Below are positions 17,918-26,706 of a DNA stretch of 64,000 nucleotides, one piece after another. Position 1 is the stretch's first letter; each line of letters opens with the position of its first letter. The notes beneath the pieces are model-generated. The model saw only the letters and a program-made list of their open reading frames with translations, did no database searches and was not told the DNA's origin. A program made the translations under genes and the position numbers. Where the stretch lies: positions 124,001 through 188,000 of the forward strand of contig NZ_JACEHE010000014.1 in assembly GCF_013778455.1 (NCBI RefSeq), read 5' to 3'. This DNA comes from Streptomyces himalayensis subsp. himalayensis. GTDB lineage: Bacteria; Actinomycetota; Actinomycetes; Streptomycetales; Streptomycetaceae.

Positions 17918-17930
17918 TAATGTGGGGCAC
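17918..17930 (+). promoter_or_regulatory. promoter -10 of a likely leaderless DAHP synthase message
   Basis: TAATGT at 17918-17923 lies 7 bp before the GTG at 17931, so transcription should begin at or next to the start codon. No ribosome site is present. Confidence 0.5.
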
Positions 17931-19283
17931 GTGACCGTGAACGCTAAGTCCACCGCTGCCGGTGGCAACACCTGGCGAGACCTTCCCGCGGCGCAGCAGC
18001 CTGAGTACCCCGATGCCGAGGCTCTGCGCGACGTCGTCGCGGAGCTCGAGTCGTATCCGCCTCTCGTCTTCGCAGGCGAGTGCGACCAGCTGCGTGCCCG
18101 GATGGGAGCCGTCGCCAGGGGCGAGGCGTTCCTCCTCCAGGGCGGCGACTGCGCCGAGGCCTTCGACGGCGTGTCCGCCGACCACATCCGCAACAAACTG
18201 AAGACCCTGCTCCAGATGGGCGCCGTGCTGACGTACGCCGCGTCCGTGCCGGTCGTGAAGGTCGGCCGGATCGCCGGTCAGTACTCCAAGCCGCGCTCCA
18301 AGCCGACCGAGACCCGCGACGGCGTGACCCTGCCGACGTACCGCGGCGACTCCGTCAACGGCTTCGACTTCACCGAGGATGCCCGCGTCCCGGACCCCCA
18401 GCGGCTGAAGCGGATGTACAACGCCTCCGCCTCGACGCTGAACCTGGTGCGCGCCTTCACCACCGGCGGCTACGCCGACCTGCGCCAGGTCCACGCCTGG
18501 AACCAGGACTTCGTGAAGTCGTCCCCCTCGGGCCAGCGCTACGAGCAGCTGGCGCGCGAGATCGACAACGCGCTGAACTTCATGCGGGCCTGCGGCACGG
18601 ACCCGGAGGAGTTCAAGACCGTCGAGTTCTACTCCTCGCACGAGGCCCTGCTGCTCGACTACGAGTCCGCGCTGACCCGCGTCGACTCGCGCACCGGCAA
18701 CCTCTACGACGTCTCGGGCCACATGGTCTGGATCGGTGAGCGCACCCGCCAGCTGGACGGCGCGCACATCGAGTTCGCGTCGAAGATCCGCAACCCGATC
18801 GGCATCAAGCTCGGCCCGACCACGACGGCCGAGGAGGCGCTGCAGTACATCGAGCGCCTCGACCCCGAGCGCGAGCCGGGCCGTCTGACCTTCATCGTGC
18901 GGATGGGCGCGGACAAGATCCGCGACCGGCTGCCCGAGCTGGTCGAGAAGGTCACGGCCTCGGGCGCCGTGGTGGCCTGGGTGACCGACCCGATGCACGG
19001 CAACACGTTCGAAGCGGCCTCCGGCCACAAGACCCGGCGCTTCGACGACGTGCTCGACGAGGTCAAGGGCTTCTTCGAGGTCCACAAGGCGCTGGGCACC
19101 CACCCGGGCGGCATCCATGTGGAGCTGACCGGCGACGACGTCACCGAGTGCGTGGGCGGCGGCGACGAGATCTTCGTCGACGACCTGCACCAGCGCTACG
19201 AGACGGCCTGCGACCCGCGGCTGAACCGCAGCCAGTCGCTTGACCTGGCCTTCCTGGTCGCCGAGATGTACCGGGACCAGTAA
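17931..19283 (+). CDS. aroH: class II 3-deoxy-7-phosphoheptulonate synthase (DAHP synthase)
   Basis: A 450-residue plant-type (class II) DAHP synthase, the first step of the shikimate pathway (phosphoenolpyruvate plus erythrose-4-phosphate). Seen: LLQGGDCAEAF with the metal-binding Cys (about 63-73), GRIAGQYSKPRS (about 106-117), the central SSHEALLLDYE, KLGPTTT (about 285) and DPMHGNT near 348. The GTG start lies directly after a -10 box, so the transcript looks leaderless. The long upstream frame crosses the trp leader and is not real. It diverges from the anthranilate synthase, linking entry and tryptophan branch of the pathway. Matches M. tuberculosis aroG (Rv2178c) by position. Confidence 0.95.
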   Translation: MTVNAKSTAAGGNTWRDLPAAQQPEYPDAEALRDVVAELESYPPLVFAGECDQLRARMGAVARGEAFLLQGGDCAEAFDGVSADHIRNKLKTLLQMGAVLTYAASVPVVKVGRIAGQYSKPRSKPTETRDGVTLPTYRGDSVNGFDFTEDARVPDPQRLKRMYNASASTLNLVRAFTTGGYADLRQVHAWNQDFVKSSPSGQRYEQLAREIDNALNFMRACGTDPEEFKTVEFYSSHEALLLDYESALTRVDSRTGNLYDVSGHMVWIGERTRQLDGAHIEFASKIRNPIGIKLGPTTTAEEALQYIERLDPEREPGRLTFIVRMGADKIRDRLPELVEKVTASGAVVAWVTDPMHGNTFEAASGHKTRRFDDVLDEVKGFFEVHKALGTHPGGIHVELTGDDVTECVGGGDEIFVDDLHQRYETACDPRLNRSQSLDLAFLVAEMYRDQ

Positions 19284-19314
19284 GCGGTCCTCTACGCATG
19301 CCTCTACGCATGAA

Positions 19315-19349
19315 GGTGGGGCGCGGATCCATGTGATCCGCGCCCCACC
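19315..19349 (+). terminator. terminator after DAHP synthase
   Basis: A perfect 15-bp stem: GGTGGGGCGCGGATC (19315-19329), loop CATGT, GATCCGCGCCCCACC (19335-19349), 32 bp after the stop codon. Confidence 0.85.
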
Positions 19350-19391
19350 GGTGCGTCCGGGGCTTTTACGCCCTCGACGTCCCGGGTAAGG

Positions 19392-19410
19392 TTAGGTTAG
19401 CCTCACCGAC
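19392..19410 (+). promoter_or_regulatory. iron box (DmdR/IdeR-type operator)
   Basis: TTAGGTTAGCCTCACCGAC matches the actinobacterial iron-box consensus TTAGGTTAGGCTCACCTAA at about 16 of 19 positions and lies 54 bp before the bfd start. Iron-loaded DmdR should repress bfd. Confidence 0.75.
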
Positions 19411-19463
19411 GAATCGGGACGGCGCTACGAACGATCCCGAACATCACCGGGGAGGTGAACCGC

Positions 19464-19712
19464 GTGTACGTCTGCAACTGCTTCGGTGTGACCGAGGCGC
19501 AGGTGAAGAAGCACGCGGAGGACGGTGCCTGCACCCCCCGCCAGATAGCGTCGGCCTGCAAGGCGGGCACGGACTGCGGCTCCTGCGTACGCCGCATCCA
19601 GGCACTGCTCGGCCGGGGCGCATGCCCCCGTCGCGAGCTGGTGGACCAGGGCTTGGGCGTCGCCGCGCTGGCAACGGAGCCGGAGCTCGAGCAGCTCGAG
19701 GGCGCGGCGTAG
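19464..19712 (+). CDS. bfd: bacterioferritin-associated ferredoxin
   Basis: An 82-residue [2Fe-2S] protein that reduces bacterioferritin iron for release. Seen: CNC near residue 4 and CKAGTDCGSC near 34-43, the four Cys ligands of the BFD fold, followed by a short acidic tail. Two in-frame GTGs exist: the one at 19464 has GGGGAGG 8 bp upstream, whereas the one at 19455 overlaps that site, so 19464 is preferred. An iron box precedes it. The bacterioferritin gene converges from the opposite strand 114 bp downstream. Confidence 0.9.
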   Translation: MYVCNCFGVTEAQVKKHAEDGACTPRQIASACKAGTDCGSCVRRIQALLGRGACPRRELVDQGLGVAALATEPELEQLEGAA

Positions 19713-19826
19713 CCACCCTGCTCAGCCGGCCTGGCATGGGCCCGCAGAAGCCTTTCTGCTCCTTTACCGCTCGATCCGTGGACCAGCTCTCGCTGACTGA
19801 CGGCCGACCCTCGTCCGACTGCCCGG

Positions 19827-20309
19827 CTAGCTCTCGTCCGGCTGCTCGATGACCTGCGCGATGTAGAGCGCCTCGCCCAGCTTGTCCACCAGGTCCAGCT
19901 GCGTGTCCAGATAGTCGATGTGGTGCTCCTCGTCCGCGAGGATCGACTCGAAGATGTTCGCAGACGTGATGTCGCCCTTGGAGCGCATCACCTCGATCCC
20001 GCGCTTGAGGCGGTCGATCGCCTCCACCTCGACCTGTCGGTCGGCCTGGAACATCTCGGTGATGGTCTGCCCCACGCGGACATGGAAGAGTCGCTGGTAG
20101 TTGGGGAGGCCTTCGAGAAAAATGATCCGGTCGGTGAGTACCTCCGCGTGCCTCATCTCGTCGAACGACTCAGCGCGGGTGTACTTGGCGAGCTTCGTCC
20201 AGCCGTAGTTCTCCTGCATCTTCGCGTGCAGGAAGTACTGGTTGATCGCCGTGAGCTCGCCGGTCAGCTGCTCGTTCAGGAATTCGATGACCTCGGGGTC
20301 GCCCTGCAT
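19827..20309 (-). CDS. bfr: bacterioferritin
   Basis: A 160-residue 24-mer ferritin subunit that stores iron and binds haem. Seen: ferroxidase ligands in QLTGELTAINQYF (Glu 18), DEMRHAE with the haem-ligand Met near 52 and His near 54, and ADEEHHIDYLD near 127. Full family length. The start at 20309 follows GGAAGGAG; the longer frame extends into the divergent promoter. It is convergent with bfd, its electron donor. Confidence 0.96.
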   Translation of the reverse strand: MQGDPEVIEFLNEQLTGELTAINQYFLHAKMQENYGWTKLAKYTRAESFDEMRHAEVLTDRIIFLEGLPNYQRLFHVRVGQTITEMFQADRQVEVEAIDRLKRGIEVMRSKGDITSANIFESILADEEHHIDYLDTQLDLVDKLGEALYIAQVIEQPDES

Positions 20310-20467
20310 CGCAGAGGCTCCTTCCACATGCGTGACTGGCAGTGCAGATGGCGCGCATCCTTGCACCGGCGCGGTAGATCGTCCAGTAAGTGCACGCTTA
20401 GTAGGAGTTGCCCGAATCGGTGCGGGGCCGGTCAATTGCACTCCCTCCGGTCTGTCAGGATGGAGGC

Positions 20468-21100
20468 ATGGGTCATCCTTCGGGTCGCGAATCTCGGGAA
20501 GCAGTGCAGTCCGAGCTGCCGCCGGGACAGCGACTGCAGAAGGGCTGGCCGGTCACGCACTACGGTCCCGTACCCAAGTTCCGACCGGAGCGCTGGGATT
20601 TCCGGGTCTTCGGCGCCACCGCCGACGGGGACAAGCACTGCTGGACGCACGAGGAGTTCTCGGCCCTGCCGTACTCCACGGTCGTGGCCGATCTGCACTG
20701 CGTCACGAAGTTCAGCATGCTCGGCGCCGAATGGGGCGGCGTCCGTGCCATGACGATCCTGGAGCTCGCGCCGCCCGCGCCCCATGTCACCCATGTGATG
20801 GTCTGGGCAGAGTACGGCTTCAGCTCGAATCTGCGGCTGTCCGACTTCATGTCCGACCGGACGATCTTCGCCACCCACAAGGACGGCGAGCTCCTCACCG
20901 CCGAGCACGGCTTTCCGCTGCGGCTCATCGTGCCCCATCTGTACGCCTGGAAGGGCCCCAAGTGGGTCCGCGGCGTCGAGTACATGAGCGCCGACCGGCG
21001 CGGCTTCTGGGAGGAGCGCGGCTACCACAACATCGGCGACCCCTGGCGTGAGCAGCGCTACTCGTACCAGGAGGAGCCCGGGGACGGGCCCGAGCTCTGA
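20468..21100 (+). CDS. sulfite-oxidase-like molybdopterin oxidoreductase
   Basis: A 210-residue single-domain protein of the sulfite oxidase molybdopterin-binding fold. Seen: the molybdenum-ligand Cys in ADLHCVTKFS (Cys 78), HKDGELLTAEHGFPLRL (pterin contact region) and the closing KWVRGVEYM and GYHNIGDPW. There is no TAT signal, haem domain or membrane segment, so it resembles the soluble YuiH-type group whose substrate is unknown. The ATG at 20468 follows GGATGGAGG. It diverges from bacterioferritin. Confidence 0.85.
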   Translation: MGHPSGRESREAVQSELPPGQRLQKGWPVTHYGPVPKFRPERWDFRVFGATADGDKHCWTHEEFSALPYSTVVADLHCVTKFSMLGAEWGGVRAMTILELAPPAPHVTHVMVWAEYGFSSNLRLSDFMSDRTIFATHKDGELLTAEHGFPLRLIVPHLYAWKGPKWVRGVEYMSADRRGFWEERGYHNIGDPWREQRYSYQEEPGDGPEL

Positions 21101-21193
21101 GCTTCCTGCTGTGGACCCTTCCTGCTGTGAAGCCTTCCTGCTGTGAAGCCTCCCCGCCCTGAGCCTCACTGCCGGCAGGCGGGCGTCAGCCGT

Positions 21194-22063
21194 CTAGCCG
21201 TCCCTGAGTTTCTTCAGGCGCGCAACGTCCGCCGCGTGGCCCTCCTTGCGGCCCGGTGTCTCGATGATCAGCGGTACGCCCTGGGTCGCGGGATGGCTGA
21301 ACAGCTCGCGGAACGGGTCCTCGCCTATGTGGCCGCTGCCGATGTTCTCGTGACGGTCCTTGTGGGCGCCCACCACATCCTTGGAGTCATTGGCGTGGAT
21401 GAGCCGGAGACGGCCCTCGCCGACTGTGTCGACCAGTAGGTCGAGAGTCTGCCTCATCCCGCTGGGGCCGGTCAGGTCGTGGCCCGCCGCGAAGATGTGG
21501 CAGGTGTCCAGGCAGACGCCGAGCTTGGGGTGGGCGTCGAGAGCCTCGAAGTACGGGCCGAAGTCCCAGGTGCGGGAGCACAGCGAGGCGCCCTGGCCTG
21601 CGGTGGACTCCAGCAGGAGGTACGGATCGTCGTCGTCGGTCAGCTCTTCGAGCAGCGGCAACATGTGTGCGCGTACCTGCTTGAGCGCGACCGCGCGGTC
21701 CCGTCCGCCGGTCGCCGAGCCGGTGTGCACGACGACACCCAGGGCGCCGATCTCGCGCCCGCGGCGCAGTGAGTGCCGCAGCGACTCCACGGACCGCTCG
21801 ACGGTCGCTTCGGTGTGCGAACCGAAGTTGATCAGATACGGCGCGTGCACGTACGCGGGAATCGACTCGGCAGCGCAGGCCGCGCGGAACTCCTCATCCT
21901 GCCTCGAATTGCCGACGGGCGTCGCCCAGCCGCGCGGATTGGCGACGAAGACCTGGACGGTCTCGGCGCCGATCTCGCGTGCGTACGACAGACCGATGGT
22001 GGAGAGGCCGCCGGCCACGGGGACATGGCTGCCGACGGGATTACGGGACTGCTGGCTTGTCAC
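21194..22063 (-). CDS. deoxyribonuclease IV (AP endonuclease, Nfo family)
   Basis: A 289-residue TIM-barrel AP endonuclease of base-excision repair. Seen: the zinc ligands in GSHVPVAGG, VHTGS (near 113), LLESTAGQG (near 150), CLDTCHIFAAGHD (near 185-197), LIHANDSK and the C-terminal IIETPGR. The length fits endonuclease IV. The GTG start has a weak ribosome site. It lies between the molybdopterin oxidoreductase (convergent) and the PASTA kinase (same strand, 92-bp gap). Confidence 0.93.
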   Translation of the reverse strand: MTSQQSRNPVGSHVPVAGGLSTIGLSYAREIGAETVQVFVANPRGWATPVGNSRQDEEFRAACAAESIPAYVHAPYLINFGSHTEATVERSVESLRHSLRRGREIGALGVVVHTGSATGGRDRAVALKQVRAHMLPLLEELTDDDDPYLLLESTAGQGASLCSRTWDFGPYFEALDAHPKLGVCLDTCHIFAAGHDLTGPSGMRQTLDLLVDTVGEGRLRLIHANDSKDVVGAHKDRHENIGSGHIGEDPFRELFSHPATQGVPLIIETPGRKEGHAADVARLKKLRDG

Positions 22064-22155
22064 ACCCTTCAGGGTGTCACGAGGCCGGGGGCGCTCCGGC
22101 AGGGGATGGGCGCCCCAGGGCCGCGTGGCCGGGCACGCGCCTGGCCATGCGCCCC

Positions 22156-24093
22156 TCAGCCGATCTTGAGGGTGATCGTCGACCCCTTCGGGGCCTCGTC
22201 GCCGCCGTCCACCGACTGGCTCCTCACCGTGTCGCCGAAGAACCCGAACAGGCCCCGGTCCTCCTCGACCTCGAACCCGGCGTCCTCGAGCTTCTGCCGG
22301 GCGTCGTCGACGTTGTCGCCCACCACGTCGGGGACCTCGACCATCACCGGGCCCTTGGAGATCGTGAGGGTGATCGTGTCGCCCTCCGCCACCTGGCGGT
22401 CCGCGGCTGGCGACTGCCTGGCCACCGTGCCCGCGTCGAACTCGGAGTTGACCCGGACGGAGGCGATCTCGACCTTCAGGCCCTCCTCCTCCAGGTCGGC
22501 GGTCGCGTCCTCGACGGACTCGCCCGTGACATCGGGCACGTCCACCGGGCTGCCCCTGCTGACGGTCAGCGCGACGGCCGAGCCGGCCCTGCGCACCGTG
22601 CCCGCCCCCGGGTCCGTACTGATCACGGAGCCCCTGCCGACTTCCTCGCTGAACGCCCTGGTCACCATGCCGGGCTCCAGACCGGCGTCCTTCAGCGCGG
22701 ACTTCGCCTTCGCCAGGGTCACGCCCTGCAGATCCGGGACCTTCACGGTCTCCGGGCCCAGCGAGAGCGTCAGCGTCACGCCGTCGTTGTGGCGGATGCG
22801 CGCTCCGGGCTCGGGGCTGGTGCTGATGACGGTGCCGCGCGTGACGGTGTCGCTGTACCGGCGCTTGACGCCGTTCACCTCGAGACCGGCGTCCGCGAGC
22901 TGCTGCCTCGCCTGGGCCTCGGTCTTCGCCAGCAGCGGCGGCACCTTCGTGAACTGGCCGGAGTTGATGTACCAGACGCCGGCACCGAGCCCCAGCGCCA
23001 GCAGCACCGCGGCGATCACCGCGAAAATGCCGCGCCGATCGCGCCTCGGGCGCCGCGGAGGAGCAGGAGGCGGGGACTCGAACCGGCTCGTGCGGTTGAG
23101 CACGGCTTCGTCAGGGGCGTCGTCATGGACGGGCAGCGGCCGCGGCATGGACAGCCCGCGGGGAATCACGCTCGTACGGTCCCCGGAGATGTCACGCCCG
23201 TCGTGCCCATCGCCGCGGGCCCCCGGCGGCACCGCGTCCAGCTGCTCGTCGGTGAGCCCGGCCCGCGCCTCTCTGACGGCGGCCAGCAGCGCCACCGCGT
23301 CCTGCGGGCGCACACCCGGCGTACGGGCGGTCGCGGACGCCACGAGCTCGTCGAGCGCGTAGGGCAGGCCCGGCACGGCGGCCGACGGCGGCGGCACGTC
23401 CTCGTTGAGGTGCTGGTAGAGCACCTGGGCCGGGGACTCGCCGGAGTGCGGTTTGCCGCCCGTCAGCATCTCGTAGAGGACGACACCGCACGCGTACACG
23501 TCGACGCGCGGGTCCGAGGTGCCGTGCTCGATCTGCTCCGGCGCGAGATACGAGACGGTGCCGAGGACGGCGCCGGTGGTGCTGGTCACGGTGTCCACGG
23601 CCCGTACGAGACCGAAGTCGGCGACCTTGACCCGTCCGTCGTCCCCTATCAGGACGTTCTCCGGCTTCATGTCGCGGTGCACGAACCCGGCGCGGTGCGC
23701 GGCGCCCAGCGCGGCCAGCACCGGCTCCAGGATGTCCAGTGCGGCCCGCGGCTGCAGGGCCCCGCGCTCGCGCAGCACGTCACGCAGGGTGCACCCTGCC
23801 ACGTACTCCATCGCCAGGTAGACGTAGCCGCCGTCCGTGCCCTGGTCGTAGACGCCGACCACATTGGGGTGTGAGAGCCGCGCCACCGACTTCGCCTCAC
23901 GGATGAAGCGCTCGACGAACGACACGTCCGCGGCCAGCGCAGGGTGCATCACCTTGAGCGCGAGAACACGGTCGAGGCGGGTGTCCACGGCCCGGTAGAC
24001 CGTGGCCATCCCGCCGACCGCGATACGGGCGTCGATGCGGTACCGCCCGTCGAGCATCTGCCCGACGAGGGGGTCCTGAAGGGTCGTGTCCAC
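22156..24093 (-). CDS. transmembrane Ser/Thr protein kinase with four PASTA domains
   Basis: A Hanks-type receptor kinase of ~645 residues. Seen: a glycine-rich loop (RIAVGGMATVY), Lys in ALKVMHP, catalytic HRDMKPEN (Asp near 138), DFG in VADFGLVR and APEQIEHG. One TM helix lies at about residues 310-330, and four ~68-residue PASTA repeats follow outside the cell, the last acidic. PASTA repeats bind peptidoglycan fragments. The GTG at 24093 is chosen because homologues begin at VDTTLQD; a GTG 30 bp upstream is also open and neither has a strong ribosome site. M. tuberculosis has pknL near Rv2175c in the matching region. Confidence 0.92.
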   Translation of the reverse strand: MDTTLQDPLVGQMLDGRYRIDARIAVGGMATVYRAVDTRLDRVLALKVMHPALAADVSFVERFIREAKSVARLSHPNVVGVYDQGTDGGYVYLAMEYVAGCTLRDVLRERGALQPRAALDILEPVLAALGAAHRAGFVHRDMKPENVLIGDDGRVKVADFGLVRAVDTVTSTTGAVLGTVSYLAPEQIEHGTSDPRVDVYACGVVLYEMLTGGKPHSGESPAQVLYQHLNEDVPPPSAAVPGLPYALDELVASATARTPGVRPQDAVALLAAVREARAGLTDEQLDAVPPGARGDGHDGRDISGDRTSVIPRGLSMPRPLPVHDDAPDEAVLNRTSRFESPPPAPPRRPRRDRRGIFAVIAAVLLALGLGAGVWYINSGQFTKVPPLLAKTEAQARQQLADAGLEVNGVKRRYSDTVTRGTVISTSPEPGARIRHNDGVTLTLSLGPETVKVPDLQGVTLAKAKSALKDAGLEPGMVTRAFSEEVGRGSVISTDPGAGTVRRAGSAVALTVSRGSPVDVPDVTGESVEDATADLEEEGLKVEIASVRVNSEFDAGTVARQSPAADRQVAEGDTITLTISKGPVMVEVPDVVGDNVDDARQKLEDAGFEVEEDRGLFGFFGDTVRSQSVDGGDEAPKGSTITLKIG

Positions 24094-24222
24094 GGAGGCG
24101 AGTGTACGAGCCGGGACTGTCACCGCCGTCCGCCGCGGGAATTCCGGGCAGGGAATGCGGCAGAGCTGTGACCCTTGCCACCGGAGGTTCCGGCCGTCAC
24201 CGGGACGCCGGGCGCACCGGTG

Positions 24223-25017
24223 TCAGAACGCCGGCCGCTCCGGGTCCAGCCGGGCCAGACCCTCCGTGGGAGAGGACGCCTCGGCGAAGTGCCGCCGCGG
24301 AATCCGCCCCGCCCGCCGCGCCAGGCGGCCCGCCTCGACCGCATGCCGCATGGCCTCGGCCATGAGCACCGGCTCCTGGGCCCGGGTGACGGCTGAGGCG
24401 AGCATCACACCCGCGCACCCCAGCTCCATCGCCAGCGCGACGTCCGACGCCGTGCCCGCGCCCGCGTCCAGAATCACCGGCACGCGCGCGTGCTCCACGA
24501 TCAGCTGGAAGTTGTGCGGATTGCGGATGCCGAGACCGGACCCGATGGGCGAACCGAGCGGCATGATCGCCGCGCAGCCGACGTCCTCGAGCTTCCGCGC
24601 GAGGACGGGGTCGTCGTTCGTGTACGGCAGGACGGTGAAGCCGTCGTCGACGAGGGTCTCGGCTGCGTCCAGAAGCTCGATGGGGTCGGGCAGCAGTGTG
24701 CGCTCGTCCGCGATGACCTCAAGTTTGACCAGATCGGTGCCGAGGGCCTCACGCGCGAGGCGGGCGGTCAGTACGGCCTCGCCGGCGGTGAAGCAGCCCG
24801 CCGTGTTCGGCAGTACGCGGATGCCGAGGCGGTCGAGGACGGAGAGCACCGAGCCCTGGACGCCCGGGTCGACACGGCGCATGGCGACCGTCGTCAGCTC
24901 CGTTCCGGACGCGACGAGGGCCCGCTCCAGCACGTCGAGGCTGGGCGCGCCGCCGGTGCCCATGATCAGGCGGGAGGAGAGGGACAGCCCGCCGATGACG
25001 AAGGGGTCGTCTGCCAT
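24223..25017 (-). CDS. thiG: thiazole synthase
   Basis: A 264-residue TIM-barrel enzyme that builds the thiazole phosphate ring from deoxyxylulose-5-phosphate, dehydroglycine and ThiS-thiocarboxylate. Seen: GTGGAPS near the N-terminus, the Schiff-base Lys in LVKLEVI (near 94), GSPIGSG and DAGAGTASD (near 180) of the phosphate site. The ATG at 25017 follows GGGAGG that overlaps the end of thiS; a longer frame inside thiS was rejected. Last gene of the thiO-thiS-thiG operon. Confidence 0.95.
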   Translation of the reverse strand: MADDPFVIGGLSLSSRLIMGTGGAPSLDVLERALVASGTELTTVAMRRVDPGVQGSVLSVLDRLGIRVLPNTAGCFTAGEAVLTARLAREALGTDLVKLEVIADERTLLPDPIELLDAAETLVDDGFTVLPYTNDDPVLARKLEDVGCAAIMPLGSPIGSGLGIRNPHNFQLIVEHARVPVILDAGAGTASDVALAMELGCAGVMLASAVTRAQEPVLMAEAMRHAVEAGRLARRAGRIPRRHFAEASSPTEGLARLDPERPAF

Positions 25018-25025
25018 GAGTCTGC

Positions 25026-25250
25026 TCAGCCTCCCTGGACTGCGGTGAGGACCTCGATGCGGTCCCCTTCGGTGAGCGCGGTCGTGGGCCACTCCGCGCG
25101 CGGGACGACGGTTTCGTTGAGCGCCGCGGCGACCCCGGACGGTGCGGTGGTGAGCGTCGCGACGAGTGTGCCGAGTGCGGTGCCCGCGGGGACCTCCCGC
25201 GGCTCGCCGTTGACCGAGATGCTGATCGACGTGCTGACCGGGCGGCTCAT
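25026..25250 (-). CDS. thiS: thiamine sulfur-carrier protein
   Basis: A 74-residue ubiquitin-like protein ending in the diagnostic Gly-Gly, which is adenylated and thiocarboxylated to donate sulfur to ThiG. Its ATG overlaps the thiO stop (ATGA), so translation is coupled. The start of thiG follows 8 bp after its stop. Confidence 0.94.
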   Translation of the reverse strand: MSRPVSTSISISVNGEPREVPAGTALGTLVATLTTAPSGVAAALNETVVPRAEWPTTALTEGDRIEVLTAVQGG

Positions 25251-26548
25251 GCGGGCTGCTCCGTGAAGGTGGCGGCCGGCTCTGTGGCCGGCTGAGGGGT
25301 CGGCTCTGTGAGTGCGCTGCGCGCCGTGCGGGCGGTGAGCGCCGGGCCGAAGCGGGCGGGGGTGAAGGGGCGTGCCTCTTCGGGCAGTTCGCCGGTCGTC
25401 AGGGCGTGCGCCAGCACGTCGCCGGTGACCGGTGTGAGCAGCACGCCGTTGCGGTGGTGGCCGGTGGCCAGCAGCAGGCCGGGCAGGGCCGTCGGGCCGA
25501 GCAGCGGCGCGTTGTCCGGTGAGCCGGGCCGCAGTCCGGCGCGCGTCTCCGTGAGGGGCAGCTCGGTGATGCCGGGCACCAGCTCGTGGGCGTCGCGCAG
25601 CAGCTCGTACACGCCGCCCGCGGTCACCGTCGTGTCCCAGCCGAGCTCCTCGCTGGTGGCGCCCACGACCAGCTCGCCGTTCTCACGCGGCACCAGATAG
25701 ACCTGGCTGCCGCGGACGACGGCGCGCACCGTGCGGCTCAGGAACGGCGCGTACTGCCCCGGCACGGCCAGCCGCAGCACCTGGCCCTTCACGGGTCGCA
25801 CGGGCGGCAGTACGTCGTCGGGGACGCCGTCGAGTCTGCCGCTGAGGCTTCCCCCGGCGAGGACCACCTGACCGGTGGTGATCCGGGTGCCGTCGGCGAG
25901 GACGACTCCGGTGGCCCGGTCGCGTACCACCGTCAGGCGGTCCGCCCAGAGCCGGTGGAAGGTCACCCCGGCCCGCTCACAGGCCGCCACCAGCGCCTTG
26001 GCGAGGCGCCGCGGATCGACCTGGTGGTCGCCGTCGACCCGGAGCCCCCCGCGCACCCCCGGCGCGAGCATCGGCTCCAGGCGTCGGCACTCGCGCCCGG
26101 TGAGCCATTCCGACTCGAGGTCGCACTGGCGCTGCAGTGCGTGCAGTTCCCGGAGGTGGGCGCGGTCGTCGGCGTCCAGCGCGACGGCGAGCGTGCCGGA
26201 CCGGCGGTAGCCGAGGTCCTGTCCGGTCGCCTCGGTGAGCTCCGCGGCGAAGCCCGGATAGCGGCGCGCGGACTCGAGGTTGAGGCCGAGCAGCGTCTGC
26301 TCGCCGTAGTGCAGTTCGGTGACGGCGGCGAGCATGCCCGCGGCCACCTGGGCGGCCCCGCCGCCCGGCTCGGGGTCCACGACGGCGGTGGACAGCCCGC
26401 GTTGCGCGGCCCGCCAGGCCGTGACGAGCCCGATGATGCCGCCGCCGACCACAAGGACGTCGGGTGAGGAACCCGGATGGATCGGAGAATCGGGACCGGA
26501 AGCGATCGATGCTGAATCGGGTGAATTGCGCACATCGCGTGCTGGCAT
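25247..26548 (-). CDS. thiO: glycine oxidase
   Basis: A 433-residue FAD enzyme that oxidises glycine to the imine used by ThiG. Seen: the FAD fold VVGGGIIGLVTAW (near 33-45), the D-amino-acid-oxidase-like body and the C-terminal LLATGHHRNGVLL near residue 380. An N-terminal stretch of ~28 residues is disordered. The ATG at 26548 follows GGGAGGGG at the 3' edge of the TPP riboswitch. First gene of the operon; the last ~30 residues are a Thr/Pro/Ala-rich tail. Confidence 0.93.
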   Translation of the reverse strand: MPARDVRNSPDSASIASGPDSPIHPGSSPDVLVVGGGIIGLVTAWRAAQRGLSTAVVDPEPGGGAAQVAAGMLAAVTELHYGEQTLLGLNLESARRYPGFAAELTEATGQDLGYRRSGTLAVALDADDRAHLRELHALQRQCDLESEWLTGRECRRLEPMLAPGVRGGLRVDGDHQVDPRRLAKALVAACERAGVTFHRLWADRLTVVRDRATGVVLADGTRITTGQVVLAGGSLSGRLDGVPDDVLPPVRPVKGQVLRLAVPGQYAPFLSRTVRAVVRGSQVYLVPRENGELVVGATSEELGWDTTVTAGGVYELLRDAHELVPGITELPLTETRAGLRPGSPDNAPLLGPTALPGLLLATGHHRNGVLLTPVTGDVLAHALTTGELPEEARPFTPARFGPALTARTARSALTEPTPQPATEPAATFTEQPA

Positions 26549-26563
26549 GGGCGTCGAGCCCCT

Positions 26564-26656
26564 CCCTTCGCCGGCATGACCCGGATCAGGTTCGTACGGT
26601 CGGAGGCCGTCCCAGCCTCCCTCTCAGCCCGGTACGTCCGGGCTCCCGCGAGTACG
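26564..26656 (-). promoter_or_regulatory. TPP riboswitch (THI element)
   Basis: Read on the minus strand, the region contains GGGCTGAGAGGG and, about 35 bases later, GAACCTGATCCGGGTCATGC, the two conserved thiamine-pyrophosphate aptamer blocks. The thiO ribosome site GGGAGGGG lies at its 3' end, so TPP binding probably hides it. Confidence 0.95.
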
Positions 26657-26706
26657 GTGGCCACCCTAGCCCTTCGTCCCGCACCTCAGTAAGGGAGCCT
26701 TCGCCC

